A stretch of DNA of 64,000 nt from Strongylocentrotus droebachiensis (taxonomy: Eukaryota > Echinodermata > Echinoidea > Camarodonta > Strongylocentrotidae): contig JAVYIG010000165.1 of the NCBI GenBank assembly GCA_035222895.1, forward strand, positions 325,001 through 389,000, in the 5' to 3' direction. The position numbers were made by a program, and so were the translations under genes. This document shows positions 36,331-46,926 of the stretch, one piece after another. The notes under the pieces were generated by a model. It worked only from the letters and a program-made list of their open reading frames with translations. It did no database searches and was not told the DNA's origin. The first letter of the stretch is position 1, and every line of letters starts with the position of its first letter.

Positions 36331-36827
36331 TAAGTTACTTTTATTGTAAAGTTTAAGATATTTAAAAAATATCAGTGAAAATTTGAACAAAATCGGGCAA
36401 GGAATAAGGAAGTTAGAGCCTTTTGAAATGACTAGTCACTAGAGGGCGGTATTCAATTTGATGACATCATCTGTGAACAACTCTCCATGCCTTTTGTACA
36501 TCAAATTTCATGTTTTTCCTTCTTTCTTGTGATTGAGATAATCTACTCCCCTGAATGCAAGATATAGAATGCAAAATGATATTCTACTTCACATGTTATG
36601 AAGTCAGATCAAGAACACAAATAAATACGAAGAAAACAAAAAAATTGTGAAATTTTATGTACAAAAGGCATGGAGAGTTGTTCACAGATGATGTCATCAA
36701 ATTGAATACCGCCCTCTAGTGACTAGTCATTTCAAAAGGCTCTAACTTCCTTATTCCTTGCCCGATTTTGTTCAAATTTTCACTGATATTTTTTAAATAT
36801 CTTAAACTTTACAATAAAAGTAACTTA
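36331..36827. mobile_element. MITE with about 175-bp near-perfect inverted arms
   Basis: Left arm 36331-36506 and right arm 36652-36827 are nearly identical reverse complements (for example GGCAAGGAATAAGGAAGTTA / TAACTTCCTTATTCCTTGCC; GATGACATCATCTGTGAACA). A 145-bp unpaired centre separates them. High arm identity suggests recent origin. No coding capacity. Confidence 0.9.
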
Positions 36828-37260
36828 TTATGAGTGTAGTGCACGGTGTACCCGTTCAGTTTTCCTCACTATTGTACCACACCATGCAATCCTATCAATT
36901 AATGGAATTAATAGAATACGGAACAACAATAATAATATAAGTGAGATCCGGGATCTATATCATGTCTTTTTCGGCTTCTATTGATTCCTGTTTGATGCAT
37001 TATCCAAACATGTCCGGGTAGACTCTGGTCCCCGTTTAATTATGTGCATGGCCACATCCGCACAACGCCTTTTTTGATGTAGCTAAAAGTCGTATAGATC
37101 TGGGCAGAGAAATGATAGAAAAAGAGTGTATTAATGTGACAACTGCTTTAAAGTGAATGCCCCCATGTTATAGAGGAAGTACCCAATAAAGATCACTTCC
37201 TGCTAACATTATCATGGTTATCGAACACACTGACAGCTATGATAGAGGTAATCAAATAGG

Positions 37261-37550
37261 GTAATTTCGCAATTATAACCAAATTAATGCATATCATAAT
37301 TATGCCTTTGTGAAGCGACTCGATACGAATTATTTCATTCACCTGTTGCGAATCAAATGTATCTCAATAGTCTGAATTTAAATTGCATATATCAGTTTTT
37401 GCTAGGTAGAACAATGGCTTGCCCTACCTATAACAACACATATTATATTCATTACTATAGTCATTACTATTAATCATTCGTAACAGGTGAATGAAATGAT
37501 TCGTATCGAAGCACATAATTAATTATAAGTTTGGTTACATTACGATAACG
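37261..37550. mobile_element. Small inverted-repeat element
   Basis: GCGACTCGATACGAATTATT...CACCTGTTGCGAAT on the left pairs with ATTCGTAACAGGTGAATGAA...CGTATCGAAGC on the right. The surrounding TAATTATG/CATAATTA and CCAAATTA/TTTGGTTA pair too. Confidence 0.7.
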
Positions 37551-37896
37551 TCCTATTATGAATAGTGATTTAGGCTAGTTGAATTCTAACTGTCCGGGAG
37601 AAAACATCCGGGATTATTCTAAAGGATATAGTTTTCCAGTGGTGATGGTCCAGGAGGTAGTTTCCCAAGAATCATAACTATTTACTTAATTCTTGAACTG
37701 GTATAATTTGATGGATTTCTTTCGTTATTTCCATTGTTAAACAACGATGTAACAACGAGATAGCAAGTATAATCTTTCATTTTTATTGTCCTTACTGTCA
37801 TATGCACATTTTTTTTTAAACGCACTTAGCAGAGAGTAAACAAAAGTAGATTGAAAGATTTTAAAAAAGAAAGCACTCCGGAAAATATAAATTCAC

Positions 37897-38030
37897 CTCT
37901 CTTCTTATAATAACAGTATCATATTTATTTTTACCGTCAAAACATATTCCATCTCGGTTGAATTTCTTAGCGTGACATGGAATGTAGCGTCCTGGATACT
38001 GAGCTCTGACTGGTTTGGGTTTAGTTGAAA
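37897..38030 (-). CDS. Secreted EGF-domain protein, coding exon 3 (gene continues)
   Basis: A 134-nt exon with acceptor TCTCTCCGAACAG and donor GTGAAT. It takes up the phase-1 codon of exon 2 and encodes VSTKPKPVRAQYPGRYIPCH, then AKKFNRDGICFDGKNKYD, ending in TVIIRRE, in phase 0. Two cysteines with an F-N-x-D-G-x-C pattern may open a second EGF-like or related disulphide module. The remaining exons were not found with confidence. A cysteine-rich frame near 35.1-35.2 kb (CLESGCRCGLG) is a weak candidate. Confidence 0.7.
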
Positions 38031-38376
38031 CTGTTCGGAGAGACAAAATGAACATAAGGTTAAACTAATTGAGCGACTTAGAGAATAAAATAATATATTT
38101 ACAGAATTATGTTTAAATTCAAAGTTTAAAAGTACCTGATTAATGACTCCATAATGCGATAACATCCATGCAGTTAAGACGAGGAAATAGTCACGTTGAT
38201 CTATTTATCTTTTTTGTATTAACTTTCAAATTTTAAAATACCATTGATGACATCCATCTTATTGAAATTCTATTTCTTGTACAATACAAAGATCAGAGAT
38301 GCATGAATGATTTGATTCGGTCCAGTCGTCAAATATCACTTCATTCCTATATCAGACTGGTGTAAATTAGACTAAC

Positions 38377-38502
38377 CCGTCTCACAATATCGTCCAATCC
38401 ACTTTGTAGTACAAAAACATCTGTAATAGGTTAGGGCACCAAACTTCTCATAGCATGTCCCTCCATTTTGACAAGGGTTGGAGTCACATGGGTGGCCTGG
38501 AG
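38377..38502 (-). CDS. Secreted EGF-domain protein, coding exon 2 (EGF module)
   Basis: A 126-nt exon, acceptor CTTTCTCCAG, donor GTTAGT, both boundaries in phase 1: the classic symmetric EGF exon. Residues 57-91 have the six cysteines in C-x4-C-x5-C-x11-C-x-C-x8-C, starting CDSNPCQNGGTC and ending CFCTTKWIGRYC. There is no calcium-binding Asp/Asn/Glu signature ahead of the first cysteine, so it is probably a non-calcium-binding EGF domain. Confidence 0.92.
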
Positions 38503-38756
38503 CTGGAGAAAGGTAAAATGTTATTAACTCACAATCATGATGAAAAGGATATAAAAAGTATGTGATTGAATATAATTATGCTGATAAACATCAATTGAAA
38601 GTCTCAATGATAGCAAATTGATTTGCTACATTGGCCTACTTTTTAAAATCCATCATATTGTCTGGCTCCTGAGTGTGTATACATACCTGCCATTCAAACT
38701 GACAGAATTTCATTTTGAAAGAAAAGAATATTGAGCATAATAGTATTTAGACTTAC

Positions 38757-38910
38757 CAACACACGTTTTCTCTTCTACTTCCTCCTCGATATCTTCTACA
38801 GGACATACATCAGTAAAATCGACATCGTCGTCTTTGTCGTCATCATTCGCCCGAACAAGGGTGACGAAGACGAGGGCGAACACGGCGAGAATCCATATTT
38901 TCGTTAACAT
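38757..38910 (-). CDS. Secreted EGF-domain protein, coding exon 1 (signal peptide, acidic linker)
   Basis: First coding exon of a minus-strand gene. From ATG at 38910 it encodes a signal peptide (MLTKIWILAVFALVFVTLVRA, here split as MLTKIWILAVF and ALVFVTLVRA) with likely cleavage before NDDD. A very acidic segment (DDDKDDDVDF) and two cysteines in CPVEDIEEEVEEKTC follow. The exon is 154 nt, ends in phase 1 and has a GTAAGT donor. Upstream on the minus strand, TATGTTTTTTTCTGTAAG at about 38950-38967 looks like an acceptor, so the 5'UTR is probably split. The product is small, secreted and extracellular. No named orthologue is recognised. Echinoderms have several short secreted EGF proteins, but assigning one would be a guess. 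Confidence 0.85.
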
Positions 38911-38967
38911 GATGGGGAAATGTCTTCAAGTCAAACTCAGTTAAATCTTACAGAAAAAAACATAATG

Positions 38968-39125
38968 AGGTGAGAACATGACATAATTTATATTCGTATT
39001 GGCCCATAACAATCACATGATTGATTGAAGAGAGAGAAGTATTATCTCAACAAGAAATCACTTTAATAAGTAAAAATAAGCGGTTTGAATCATAACAGAT
39101 ACTGAAGTACATGATGAAGTTCGCG

Positions 39126-39160
<35 letters not shown>

Positions 39161-39748
39161 CACTCTCTTTCCTCAAATATAATGGCCACCACCACCAAGC
39201 ACTATTAGAGAAACGAGCAAAGGCTTAATTATTGCTTCTTTTTTTGTACACGTGGGATTTCCTTGTAGGCTACACGAGTAAAAATATTGTGATGGAAATA
39301 ATAAATATAGGCCTACGATGTTGTTTGATACCCCTCCCCACACGCACACACGCACACACACCCTTGCATAGTAAATCAAAGCAACCTAAACTCAAAGCAA
39401 GTGTATAATACAGTACATGAGTACATACCACAGCACAGATATTAAAGGTCCGATGAAATTCTTCTTAAATATTGACTGAATTGCTTCCACAACAAGTCTC
39501 CTCTTTCTTTAAAGAATATCTTTATTCAGTATTGTGTAGACTAGTATGCGTATTCTGGAACGCAGCGCAACGCTGCACGACGTGATACAACCAGTCAAAC
39601 AACTGCCAGTAAATATATAAAAAAATAATCTGTGTAGCAGGATCTTTATGAAAACTACCCTCATTATTATACACTCTGCATTTCAATGAAAGTACACCAG
39701 TGTTACTACACGATGCAATGTTGCTTTTTTCTTCAGTGTCCTCTATAC
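38968..39748. other. Intergenic DNA upstream of the EGF gene
   Basis: Contains a CT microsatellite (39128-39157), an AC-rich run near 39340-39362 and otherwise nothing recognised. The minus frame at 39522-39893 overlaps the hAT element and is not a gene. Confidence 0.6.
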
Positions 39749-40109
39749 CAGTGGCGGATCCAGGGGGGGGGCCCCCCTTGAGAAAAAAATCATGTAAAAT
39801 CACGTGATTTTTACCTTTTTTGGGGGTTGGGCCCCCCCCCCCCCTGGCGCTCAAGGGGGGGGTGCAAATTGAAAAACTACCCCCCCCCCCCACTGAGCGA
39901 CTTTTCGGTCGGCGCGATTTTCAAATTTTCGGGAGCAAAAAAAAAAAAAAACAAACAAAATTGTGCTCACTACCCCCCCCCCCCCCACCCCCCCCCCCCC
40001 CCCCCCCACTGAGCGACTTTTCGGTCGGCGCGATTTTCAAATTTTCGGGAGCAAAAAAAAATGAAGAAAGTTGGGCCCCCTCCCCTAAGAAATCCTGGAT
40101 CCGCGCCTG
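39749..40109. mobile_element. hAT-type nonautonomous element with 8-bp TSD
   Basis: Starts CAGTGGCGGATCCAGG, ends CCTGGATCCGCGCCTG. It is flanked by identical CTCTATAC at 39741-39748 and 40110-40117. The interior has a tandem block (CACTGAGCGACTTTTCGGTC...GGGAGCAAAAA) twice, each after a long poly-C run. Same terminal family as 30886-31422. Confidence 0.93.
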
Positions 40110-40117
40110 CTCTATAC

Positions 40118-40872
40118 CGCTATAGAAAAGGCCTGGCCCAAATCACGGAAGAGTGGCTTTCTTTCAAAGGATGAACATCTTAGGGGTATAATAGTCCAGG
40201 GCGGATCTAGCTTTTTGCCAAGGGGGGGGGGGGTGACCAATAGTTGAATGATCTCAAGTCTCCTTCGAGCCAAGATTTCGTTTGTTTAGATGAAAGTATG
40301 AGTATGAAATCCAACCTATGCTTATAATTTATGAATGAATTAATCAATATTGTCTTAATTCAAGCCATGTTTAGCCAGCGTTAGACAAGGTGGTTCAGAA
40401 AAATAGCTATAATACAATGACGTAAGTAAATAATGATACATAACTCCCAAAGAAGTGAGTCCATATTATGTTCTATTTGCAATTTCTAGAAATTCTCAAT
40501 TTCTCAATTCATTTTTCCAAAACAAGTGATCCCCAACTATGAGAGTTTCCTATATACCAGTAACCTCTTTCGTGACATATTATGTTTATATTCTCATATC
40601 AGGTTTAAGAACTGATTGGGCCTATTCATATTTTAAATGTATAAATATTTGTTATTCTTATTTTTGTATATTCATGCATTGGTGTTGGTAGAAAATAAAA
40701 AGATTAGATCGAAGAAGATGATGCTCGTACATGTACATGCTTTATACATGTACATGCATAGCAAGGACAATACTCCAATATGAAGAAATTAAAAAAAATA
40801 ATGCACATGTAGATTTATTCAAAGAGCTTTCTGTCTGGAGAGCCCTATAATATGAGTTCCCATAGGACATAT
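40118..40872. other. AT-rich intergenic DNA
   Basis: A fragment beginning CCAGGGCGGATCTAGC at about 40197, followed by a poly-G run, may be a truncated relative of the hAT family next door. The rest shows nothing recognisable. Confidence 0.5.
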
Positions 40873-41335
40873 ATATACAGTAGGTTTGCGGTTGCACCAT
40901 GTGTGTGAGAGAGAGAGAGGTATGAGGAGTCCTGAACAGGACTCTGACTCGGTAATCTTTCTTGGAGGAGTGTAGTCCTGAAAAGGACTGTTTGTTATCT
41001 TTCTTGGCATATAGTTCTCAGGAGAACTATCGCTTGGAGAGGATGAGTGGCTCGACGTTTCGAACAGGTTGACTATCCGTCGTCACGGATAGTCAACCTG
41101 TTCGAAACGTCGAGCCACTCATCCTCTCCATAGTCAACCTGTTCGAAACGTCGAGCCACTCATCCTCTCCAAGCGCTATAGTTCTCCTGAGAACTATATG
41201 CCAAGAAAGATAACAAACAGTCCTTTTCAGGACTACACTCCTCCAAGAAAGATTACCGAGTCAGAGTCCTGTTCAGGACTCCTCATACCTCTCTCTCTCT
41301 CACACACATGGTGCAACCGCAAACCTACTGTATAT
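40873..41335. repeat. Long near-perfect palindrome
   Basis: The left arm (40873-41080) and right arm (41085-41335) are reverse complements with essentially no mismatches around a 4-nt centre (CGTC at 41081-41084). The right arm has one extra copy of a 43-bp block, TAGTCAACCTGTTCGAAACG and onward. Identical 46-residue frames therefore appear on both strands. It is either a very young palindromic transposon or an assembly foldback. Confidence 0.92.
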
Positions 41336-41552
41336 CTACATCACCATGCAAGCCGACACTTACAAGCAGCATCTAGGACATATATATTTATTCAGATGGT
41401 CATATCTCAGCCAATACTTAACATATTCAATTGGTTTTCGACATTCGGACATAATTTTTGATGCCCCGTTTCAGAAAATGAAGAAAAAAATATAATAATA
41501 GATGTTTGATGACGTCACACTTCACCACTCTATTACTTTGATGATGATTTGA

Positions 41553-41555
<3 letters not shown>

Positions 41556-41598
<43 letters not shown>

Positions 41599-41605
41599 GA
41601 GACGA
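41556..41605. repeat. (GA)n microsatellite
   Basis: About 50 bp of GA repeats with one GGGA interruption, directly outside the 41655 element. Confidence 0.95.
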
Positions 41606-41673
41606 GAAGAGAGGGGGGAGGCAGTTCTTTTTCTTCTTCTTCCTAAAGTTGACCTACCCTTACAAAAAAAAAC

Positions 41674-42250
41674 CATGGTAGTACCATGGTAGTACCATGG
41701 TAGTACCATGGTAGTGCCATGGTATGGTACTGTACCATGGTACACGGTATATTGGCCACGGTACATAACCATGGTACTACCATGGTAGTACCATGACAAT
41801 TATTACGGTAGTACCACGGTAGTACCACGGTATAGTTCCGCCGAGTATACTACCACGGTACTGTACCATGGTACTGGACCACATTATACCGTGGTATACC
41901 ATGGTACTGTACCACGGTAGTATACCACGGTACTGTACCATGGTACTGGACCACAATTATACCGTGGTATACCATGGTACTGTACCATGGTAGTATACCA
42001 CGGTACTGTACCACGGTACTGTACCACAATAATACCGTGGTATACCATGGTATTATTGTAGTCCAGTACCGTGGTACAGTACCGTGGTATACTACCGTGG
42101 TACAGTACCATGGTATACCATGGTATTATTGTGGTCCAGTACCATGGTACAGTACCGTGGTATACTACCGTGGTACAGTACCGTGGTATACTACCGTGGT
42201 ACAGTACCATGGTATACCACGGTATTATTGTGGTTCAGTACCATGGTATC
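41674..42250. repeat. Left CCATGG/CCACGG palindromic array
   Basis: Starts with an 11-bp unit ACCATGGTAGT repeated head to tail. It then changes to larger dyads such as GTACCATGGTAC, TATACCGTGGTATACC and CAATAATACCGTGGTATA. The part at 41880-42250 folds on itself as one large palindrome centred near 42045. Open frames rich in YHG/TMV/PWY on both strands are by-products. Confidence 0.93.
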
Positions 42251-42611
42251 ATTTACAAATCTACTACATAATTAAAGCACTTTCAACACAGTATTCCTCA
42301 TAATATTTGCCAGCCCGTGTTTATTTAATTTTGAAATAGCATGCTAGTGGTCTGCAAAGTAGACGCAAAAATGACAGGAGCTGGCATGTCCACTTTCAAC
42401 TCAATTATCCATTCAGCCGCTTATCTCGCAAACACGATCTGTTAACAAAAGACATCACAATCATGTTGATCATTATTGTTGAATGATCATATGACGTATC
42501 AAACATCAAACAATGGAAACAATATGTTTACTTTAAAAAAAACGTTTATTCAAACGAGCTAAAATCTAGCTCGCGTAAAATATATAAAACAATTTACAGT
42601 CGAAAACTGAA

Positions 42612-42732
42612 GTCTATTTCTATAGCGAAGACTGCCGCTTGTTACATCATTATACATGACACTAAACATTTTCAGCACACAACAATATTATAAAGTGGTT
42701 AGTCTATTTCTATAGCGGAAGACTGCCGCTCA
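42612..42732. repeat. Direct repeat AGTCTATTTCTATAGCG
   Basis: AGTCTATTTCTATAGCG(G)AAGACTGCCGCT occurs near 42612 and again near 42702, about 90 bp apart, inside the 3.7-kb element. Confidence 0.75.
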
Positions 42733-42811
42733 TATTCAAATTACATAGTACATTATACAAACTGTCCTTCCAGCGGAGGTGCGAGATTCGTTGACGATGT
42801 CGTACTCGAAT

Positions 42812-43176
42812 TCAGTCGAAAGACGAAATTTGAAGAAACAATTGGTGACTAGGCCTTCTTGGCAGATCGTAGATGATGTCGGTGATCATAGTACAGTTCA
42901 AAAATGAATGATGAACGAAAGTTGAGAGTCGGCGATGCCAATCGGTTGCGGAGTCCGTGTTCGGCGATGGTGAAACGCGGTATAGAGTTTGACGTCGAGG
43001 GTGATTGAAGACAGAACGATAGGTTAGGTCATCATTAGTCGGAGTCAGGATCAGACCTGCAAACGACGAAACGCAAATCGAAGAAGGTAAAAAGGAGGTT
43101 CTTACCTTTAATTAAAGTTCGATGCGACAGTGTTCAAAGATAGAACAAACATCAATAATGCCAATATCCAATTCAT
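42812..43176 (-). CDS. Possible cryptic two-exon unit: signal-peptide micro-ORF and 80-codon open stretch
   Basis: Read on the minus strand, 43176-43108 encodes a 22-residue frame, MNWILALLMFVLSLNTVAS then NFN and a stop, with a signal-peptide profile. Two bases after the stop is a GTAAGA donor. A TTTGCAG acceptor at 43057-43058 would define a 49-nt intron, and the following sequence is open for 80 codons (LILTPTNDDLTYRSVF at the start) until 42812. The stop before the donor breaks the join, so it is a decayed gene, a micropeptide, or coincidence. The sequence here is CG-richer than the rest of the element. Confidence 0.25.
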
Positions 43177-43319
43177 TATTAGAGTTCGCAACAATCTTCA
43201 AAGTTCAAACGCGAAAACGGAGGTCGACGTCAAAGACATGATGATGGTGGCGTTGATGTATTGGTGAAAATGATGATAAAGAACGAGGTCGATATGGAAA
43301 CTACTCATTTGTCATGTTG

Positions 43320-44867
43320 CGTCCATATCTGTAATTTAAAAAAGACAATTTTGAATTATAGTCTATAACAAAAACAAATATCAATATCAACAACTGTCAA
43401 CATGAAATCACACAATCACAGACGCAGATATGACATCGATTAGGCGTAATTCGTTAATATGCTGGGTTTTTATGCAGTATTCTATTTATGTTCTAAAAAG
43501 AATAAAACATTAAATCCTGTGAACAATGATACTATAATCACAGCAGAGTTAATGTGTATGTAAATGGACAAATTTTGCTTTGAATGATATCTGCCCCATA
43601 ACCCATCAAGATCCTACATCAATTTACGTACATTGTACATATGGGATCATACATGTTCAGTCTTATCCTGTCGGAATGTGTTTTAAGTCCCAGTTAACAC
43701 TGTCATAAATAACTATCTAGACATCGAGTAGATCTAAGTACATTGTAAATAAGGTAGATGATTCTTAAACTTACCCATACTGTTGTAGATTAGCAGGAAA
43801 ACTCAGTATTCAGCATTATTTTGCAGAGAAAACACCAAGATTCAGTCTAGCTCCTGTCTAGGCAAAGCTACATTGTGAATTTATAATGCACACAGTAGCT
43901 ATATAGCTTGTGCGTGCACTATTCCCAATGCAAGCTTTGTACAGCGATCCTTTGACACGTACACAGTACACATAGCTAGCCATTCAAAAAATGCGGGGTT
44001 ATGTTGCACAACGGTTCCAAAGGATTGGTTGTGTGTACGTGTGTGTGTATATGTATATGGGGCCTGTAGGTATATAGTCTTGACTAGTGCAGACCTTCTT
44101 TATGATATTTCAAGCTGTTGCACAATTTCTAATTTACACACCATTGATAAATGGCCAAATGAAAGTTAAGAGTTTTCCCCTAATAATAATTGCACACGTT
44201 TTAACTACATTAATTAATTTGTTAAAATAATAAACTTAAGCCAGATTGCTAGATGTATTTTTTAATTGTCAGTTTTTCATTTCAACTAAAATCTTCAAAA
44301 ACTTAAGGACTATGAAATTATATAATTGTAAAGGATACACGCGATATCATTTTTTTAAATATATTTTTTTAAATATACATTTCTTATATTTTTGTTTGAA
44401 TATTTTTTGTAATTCATAACAATTGTGTTTTTAATGATACTTGAGTTTTTTTTTTTTTTTTTTTTCCCCATTCTTTTCAAATGTTTTTGAACAACAATTA
44501 TTATAATTGTTTTGTTTTTTCTTAATGATTCTGAAATATTTTAATTATTATTTTGTTATTAATTCTTATGTTTTTTTTTTATTTGGTTTCATGTCTGCTA
44601 ATTTGTTGTTGTTATTGATTTTAAAATTTAAATTCCATTCTTTGAAACAGATTTTGTGGGTCGGTGGAATTGTGTGCACGCGGTAACTTTGAGTAGTTTG
44701 AGTAGGTCTATAACACACTCGGTTATTCTTCGTGTGTTTAAACCATGCCCAAAGTTACCTTGAGCAAACGATTCGGTATATCAATAAGTTATAAGGAAAC
44801 TGAAAAAGAGCAAAAACAAATGACAAACAAATTAAAACTAGTGCCAAACACAGAATCATGTTAACCA
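43320..44867. other. Interior of the 3.7-kb element, AT-rich
   Basis: Nothing recognised except T-rich runs at 44351-44470 and a GTGTGTGTATATGTATAT microsatellite near 44040. Confidence 0.6.
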
Positions 44868-45315
44868 TGGTAGTACATGGTTATTATGGTAGTACCATGG
44901 TAGTACCATGGTAGTACCATGGAAGTACGGTAGTACCATGGTAGTACCATGGTAGTTCCATGGTAGAATCATGCTTACCATGGTAGTACCACGGTTATTA
45001 TGGTAATACCATGGAAGTACGGTAGTACCATGGTAGTACCATGGTAGTATGGTAGCACCATGGTAGTACCATGGTAGTACCATGGTAGAATCATTGTTAC
45101 CATGGTAGTACCATGGTTATTATGGTAATACCATGGTTATACCATGGAAGTACGGTAGTACCATGGTAGTACCATGGTAGTATGGTAGTACCATGGTAGT
45201 ACCATGGTAGTACCATGGTAGAATTATGCTTACCATGGTAGTACCATGGTTATGATGGTAATACCATGGTAATACCATAACAACCATGGTAGTACCATGG
45301 TATACCATGGTTTTT
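44868..45315. repeat. Right CCATGG array
   Basis: About 25 copies of ACCATGGTAGT-type units, broken by GAAGTACGGTAGT and TTATTATGG/TAGAATCATG blocks. A higher-order repeat of about 120 bp is visible (GAATCATG or GAATTATGCTTACCATGG recurring). No large central palindrome as in the left array. Confidence 0.93.
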
Positions 45316-45328
45316 TTTTGTAAGGGTA

Positions 45329-46926
45329 CTCCACTGATGTGGTGATTTGAATTTACTCTTTTTCAATTCAATTCGTTTTATTAAGCAATTTAAAATAAAA
45401 AACAGTATACAAATCATGCGTGTATGAACATTATTGATACAGTGTAAATGGTCAGGGTGGTCCTAAAAGCCAAGGCTTGATAAATGGGGGCCCCCCAATA
45501 CATGAGATAAAAACAAACTTACTTTAAAACAACTGGCATCAAGCACTAAACATAATACAGGTAAGGGGAAATAGGAATAAAGGCGAAATACAAAAACGTA
45601 GGGAGGAGAGATGAAATTACATGTTTATTTGACATAGGTAGTTATTATTAGTTTTACAGTGGATTGCATTGTTTGTCTAGATTTCATTATAGTTTGTATT
45701 CCCACTCCCAAAGAAAGGGATTCCTCACATAATGACTCCAAAGAAAGTAGAAGTATTATTGCACTTTGTCTATCGCATAGGTCTATCGCCATCTACGATG
45801 TAGATACCGGTATGGTACCGACACGGTACATGCACGTACAGTGCACACACGTAATAGCTAGCTAGCTCACTCGTCCAGTGCAGTGCCAACGTATACAAAA
45901 CCTGCGCTACGTGAACTCAAACGCGGAAATGAATGGACATTGATAACAAGTATATGGTTATTTTTCTCGAAACGACAATGAGTTTATTTGAGGTACGTAC
46001 GTTTTGATAGGTAATATAATTTTTATTTTCTGAATTCTAAATTACATCTCTAGTAGTCCGTCATAAAGTAATATTTGCTTGTGTATATGTAGTGTCCGAC
46101 TGGAGTTACTCCGTTTTTAGTGAACGGGAATCGGGCTTCTTCCCCCGGGGAGCGTCGGCATGTATTTGGCTGAAATATCGTTAGACTGGAGAGATTCCCG
46201 ACAGATTACCATGAATACAGCTACATAGTACATGCTACCCCGCATTGTCCACCTGTGACAGAAGATACATTGCAATGGTCAATGTAATGAATATTATTTC
46301 TTAGTCTGAAAAATCTCTTTAGTACAGTAGAATATATACTTAGATCTAGAAAGGTCTAGATCTATGTAATGAAAGGTAAATTTTATGACTTTTTAGTGTT
46401 TTAAACAATTTTGTTCTGTGTTGAAAAAACAAGAATGTCGAACGATCATCATCATCATCATCATGTCATGGACTTATTGGATGGATGATGAAAAATTGTA
46501 GTTTGATTGACTAAGAAGAGTGAGTACTGAACCGGTGCAGTGTGCTAATGTACTTTCGTAACCAGACTTTGACCCGTAATTCCGGCGTGGAGATACCTAC
46601 TAAAACATACCAGAAATCAACTAGGCCTAATACTGCTTTGATTGTTCGAATAATGGTTATGATTTAAAAGTCGTTATGTTTCTTACCTGTTTTGTGATTC
46701 AGTTTTCTTATCTTATTTGGAGTATTTTTCTTAAAAATAAAGACATTATAATATACACTTTCTCACAGGTTTCACGGCAAACCATTGCACAAGTACAATA
46801 CAATTGCATACTGTAACGACAAAGGGTTGCGGGCACGCACGCAGGCTCGCGCGCAAGCCTGAAGTTAGCGACCATAACCTCATATCCTCGTTAAATTCAT
46901 GTATAGAGTAAAGGACGCGGTTTTCG
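45329..46926. other. Intergenic DNA, possible LINE tail
   Basis: 45365-45640 resembles a LINE 3'UTR (TTCAATTCAATTCGTTTTAT, then GGTCCTAAAAGCCAAGGCTT). There is a short ATC microsatellite at 46446-46463. No gene recognised. Confidence 0.4.

Larger units (their letters stand above)
41655..45328. mobile_element. 3.7-kb DNA element with ACCCTTAC termini and CCATGG-rich ends
   Basis: The left end TACCCTTACAAAAAAAAACC and the right end GGTTTTTTTTTGTAAGGGTA are inverted repeats, each running on into CATGGTA. Inside both ends lie arrays of CCATGG or CCACGG palindromes (41674-42250; 44868-45315). The 2.6-kb centre is mostly AT-rich and holds no transposase, so the unit is nonautonomous or very degenerate. 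The superfamily cannot be named from the ends, and no clear target duplication was seen beyond a possible TA. Confidence 0.8.

Noticed and set aside
40819..41461. Identical 46-residue peptides on opposite strands
   Set aside because: A by-product of the perfect palindrome, not two genes.
41533..45308. Several 60-109-residue frames rich in Tyr, His, Trp and Pro
   Set aside because: They come from CCATGG repeats that are open in many frames on both strands.
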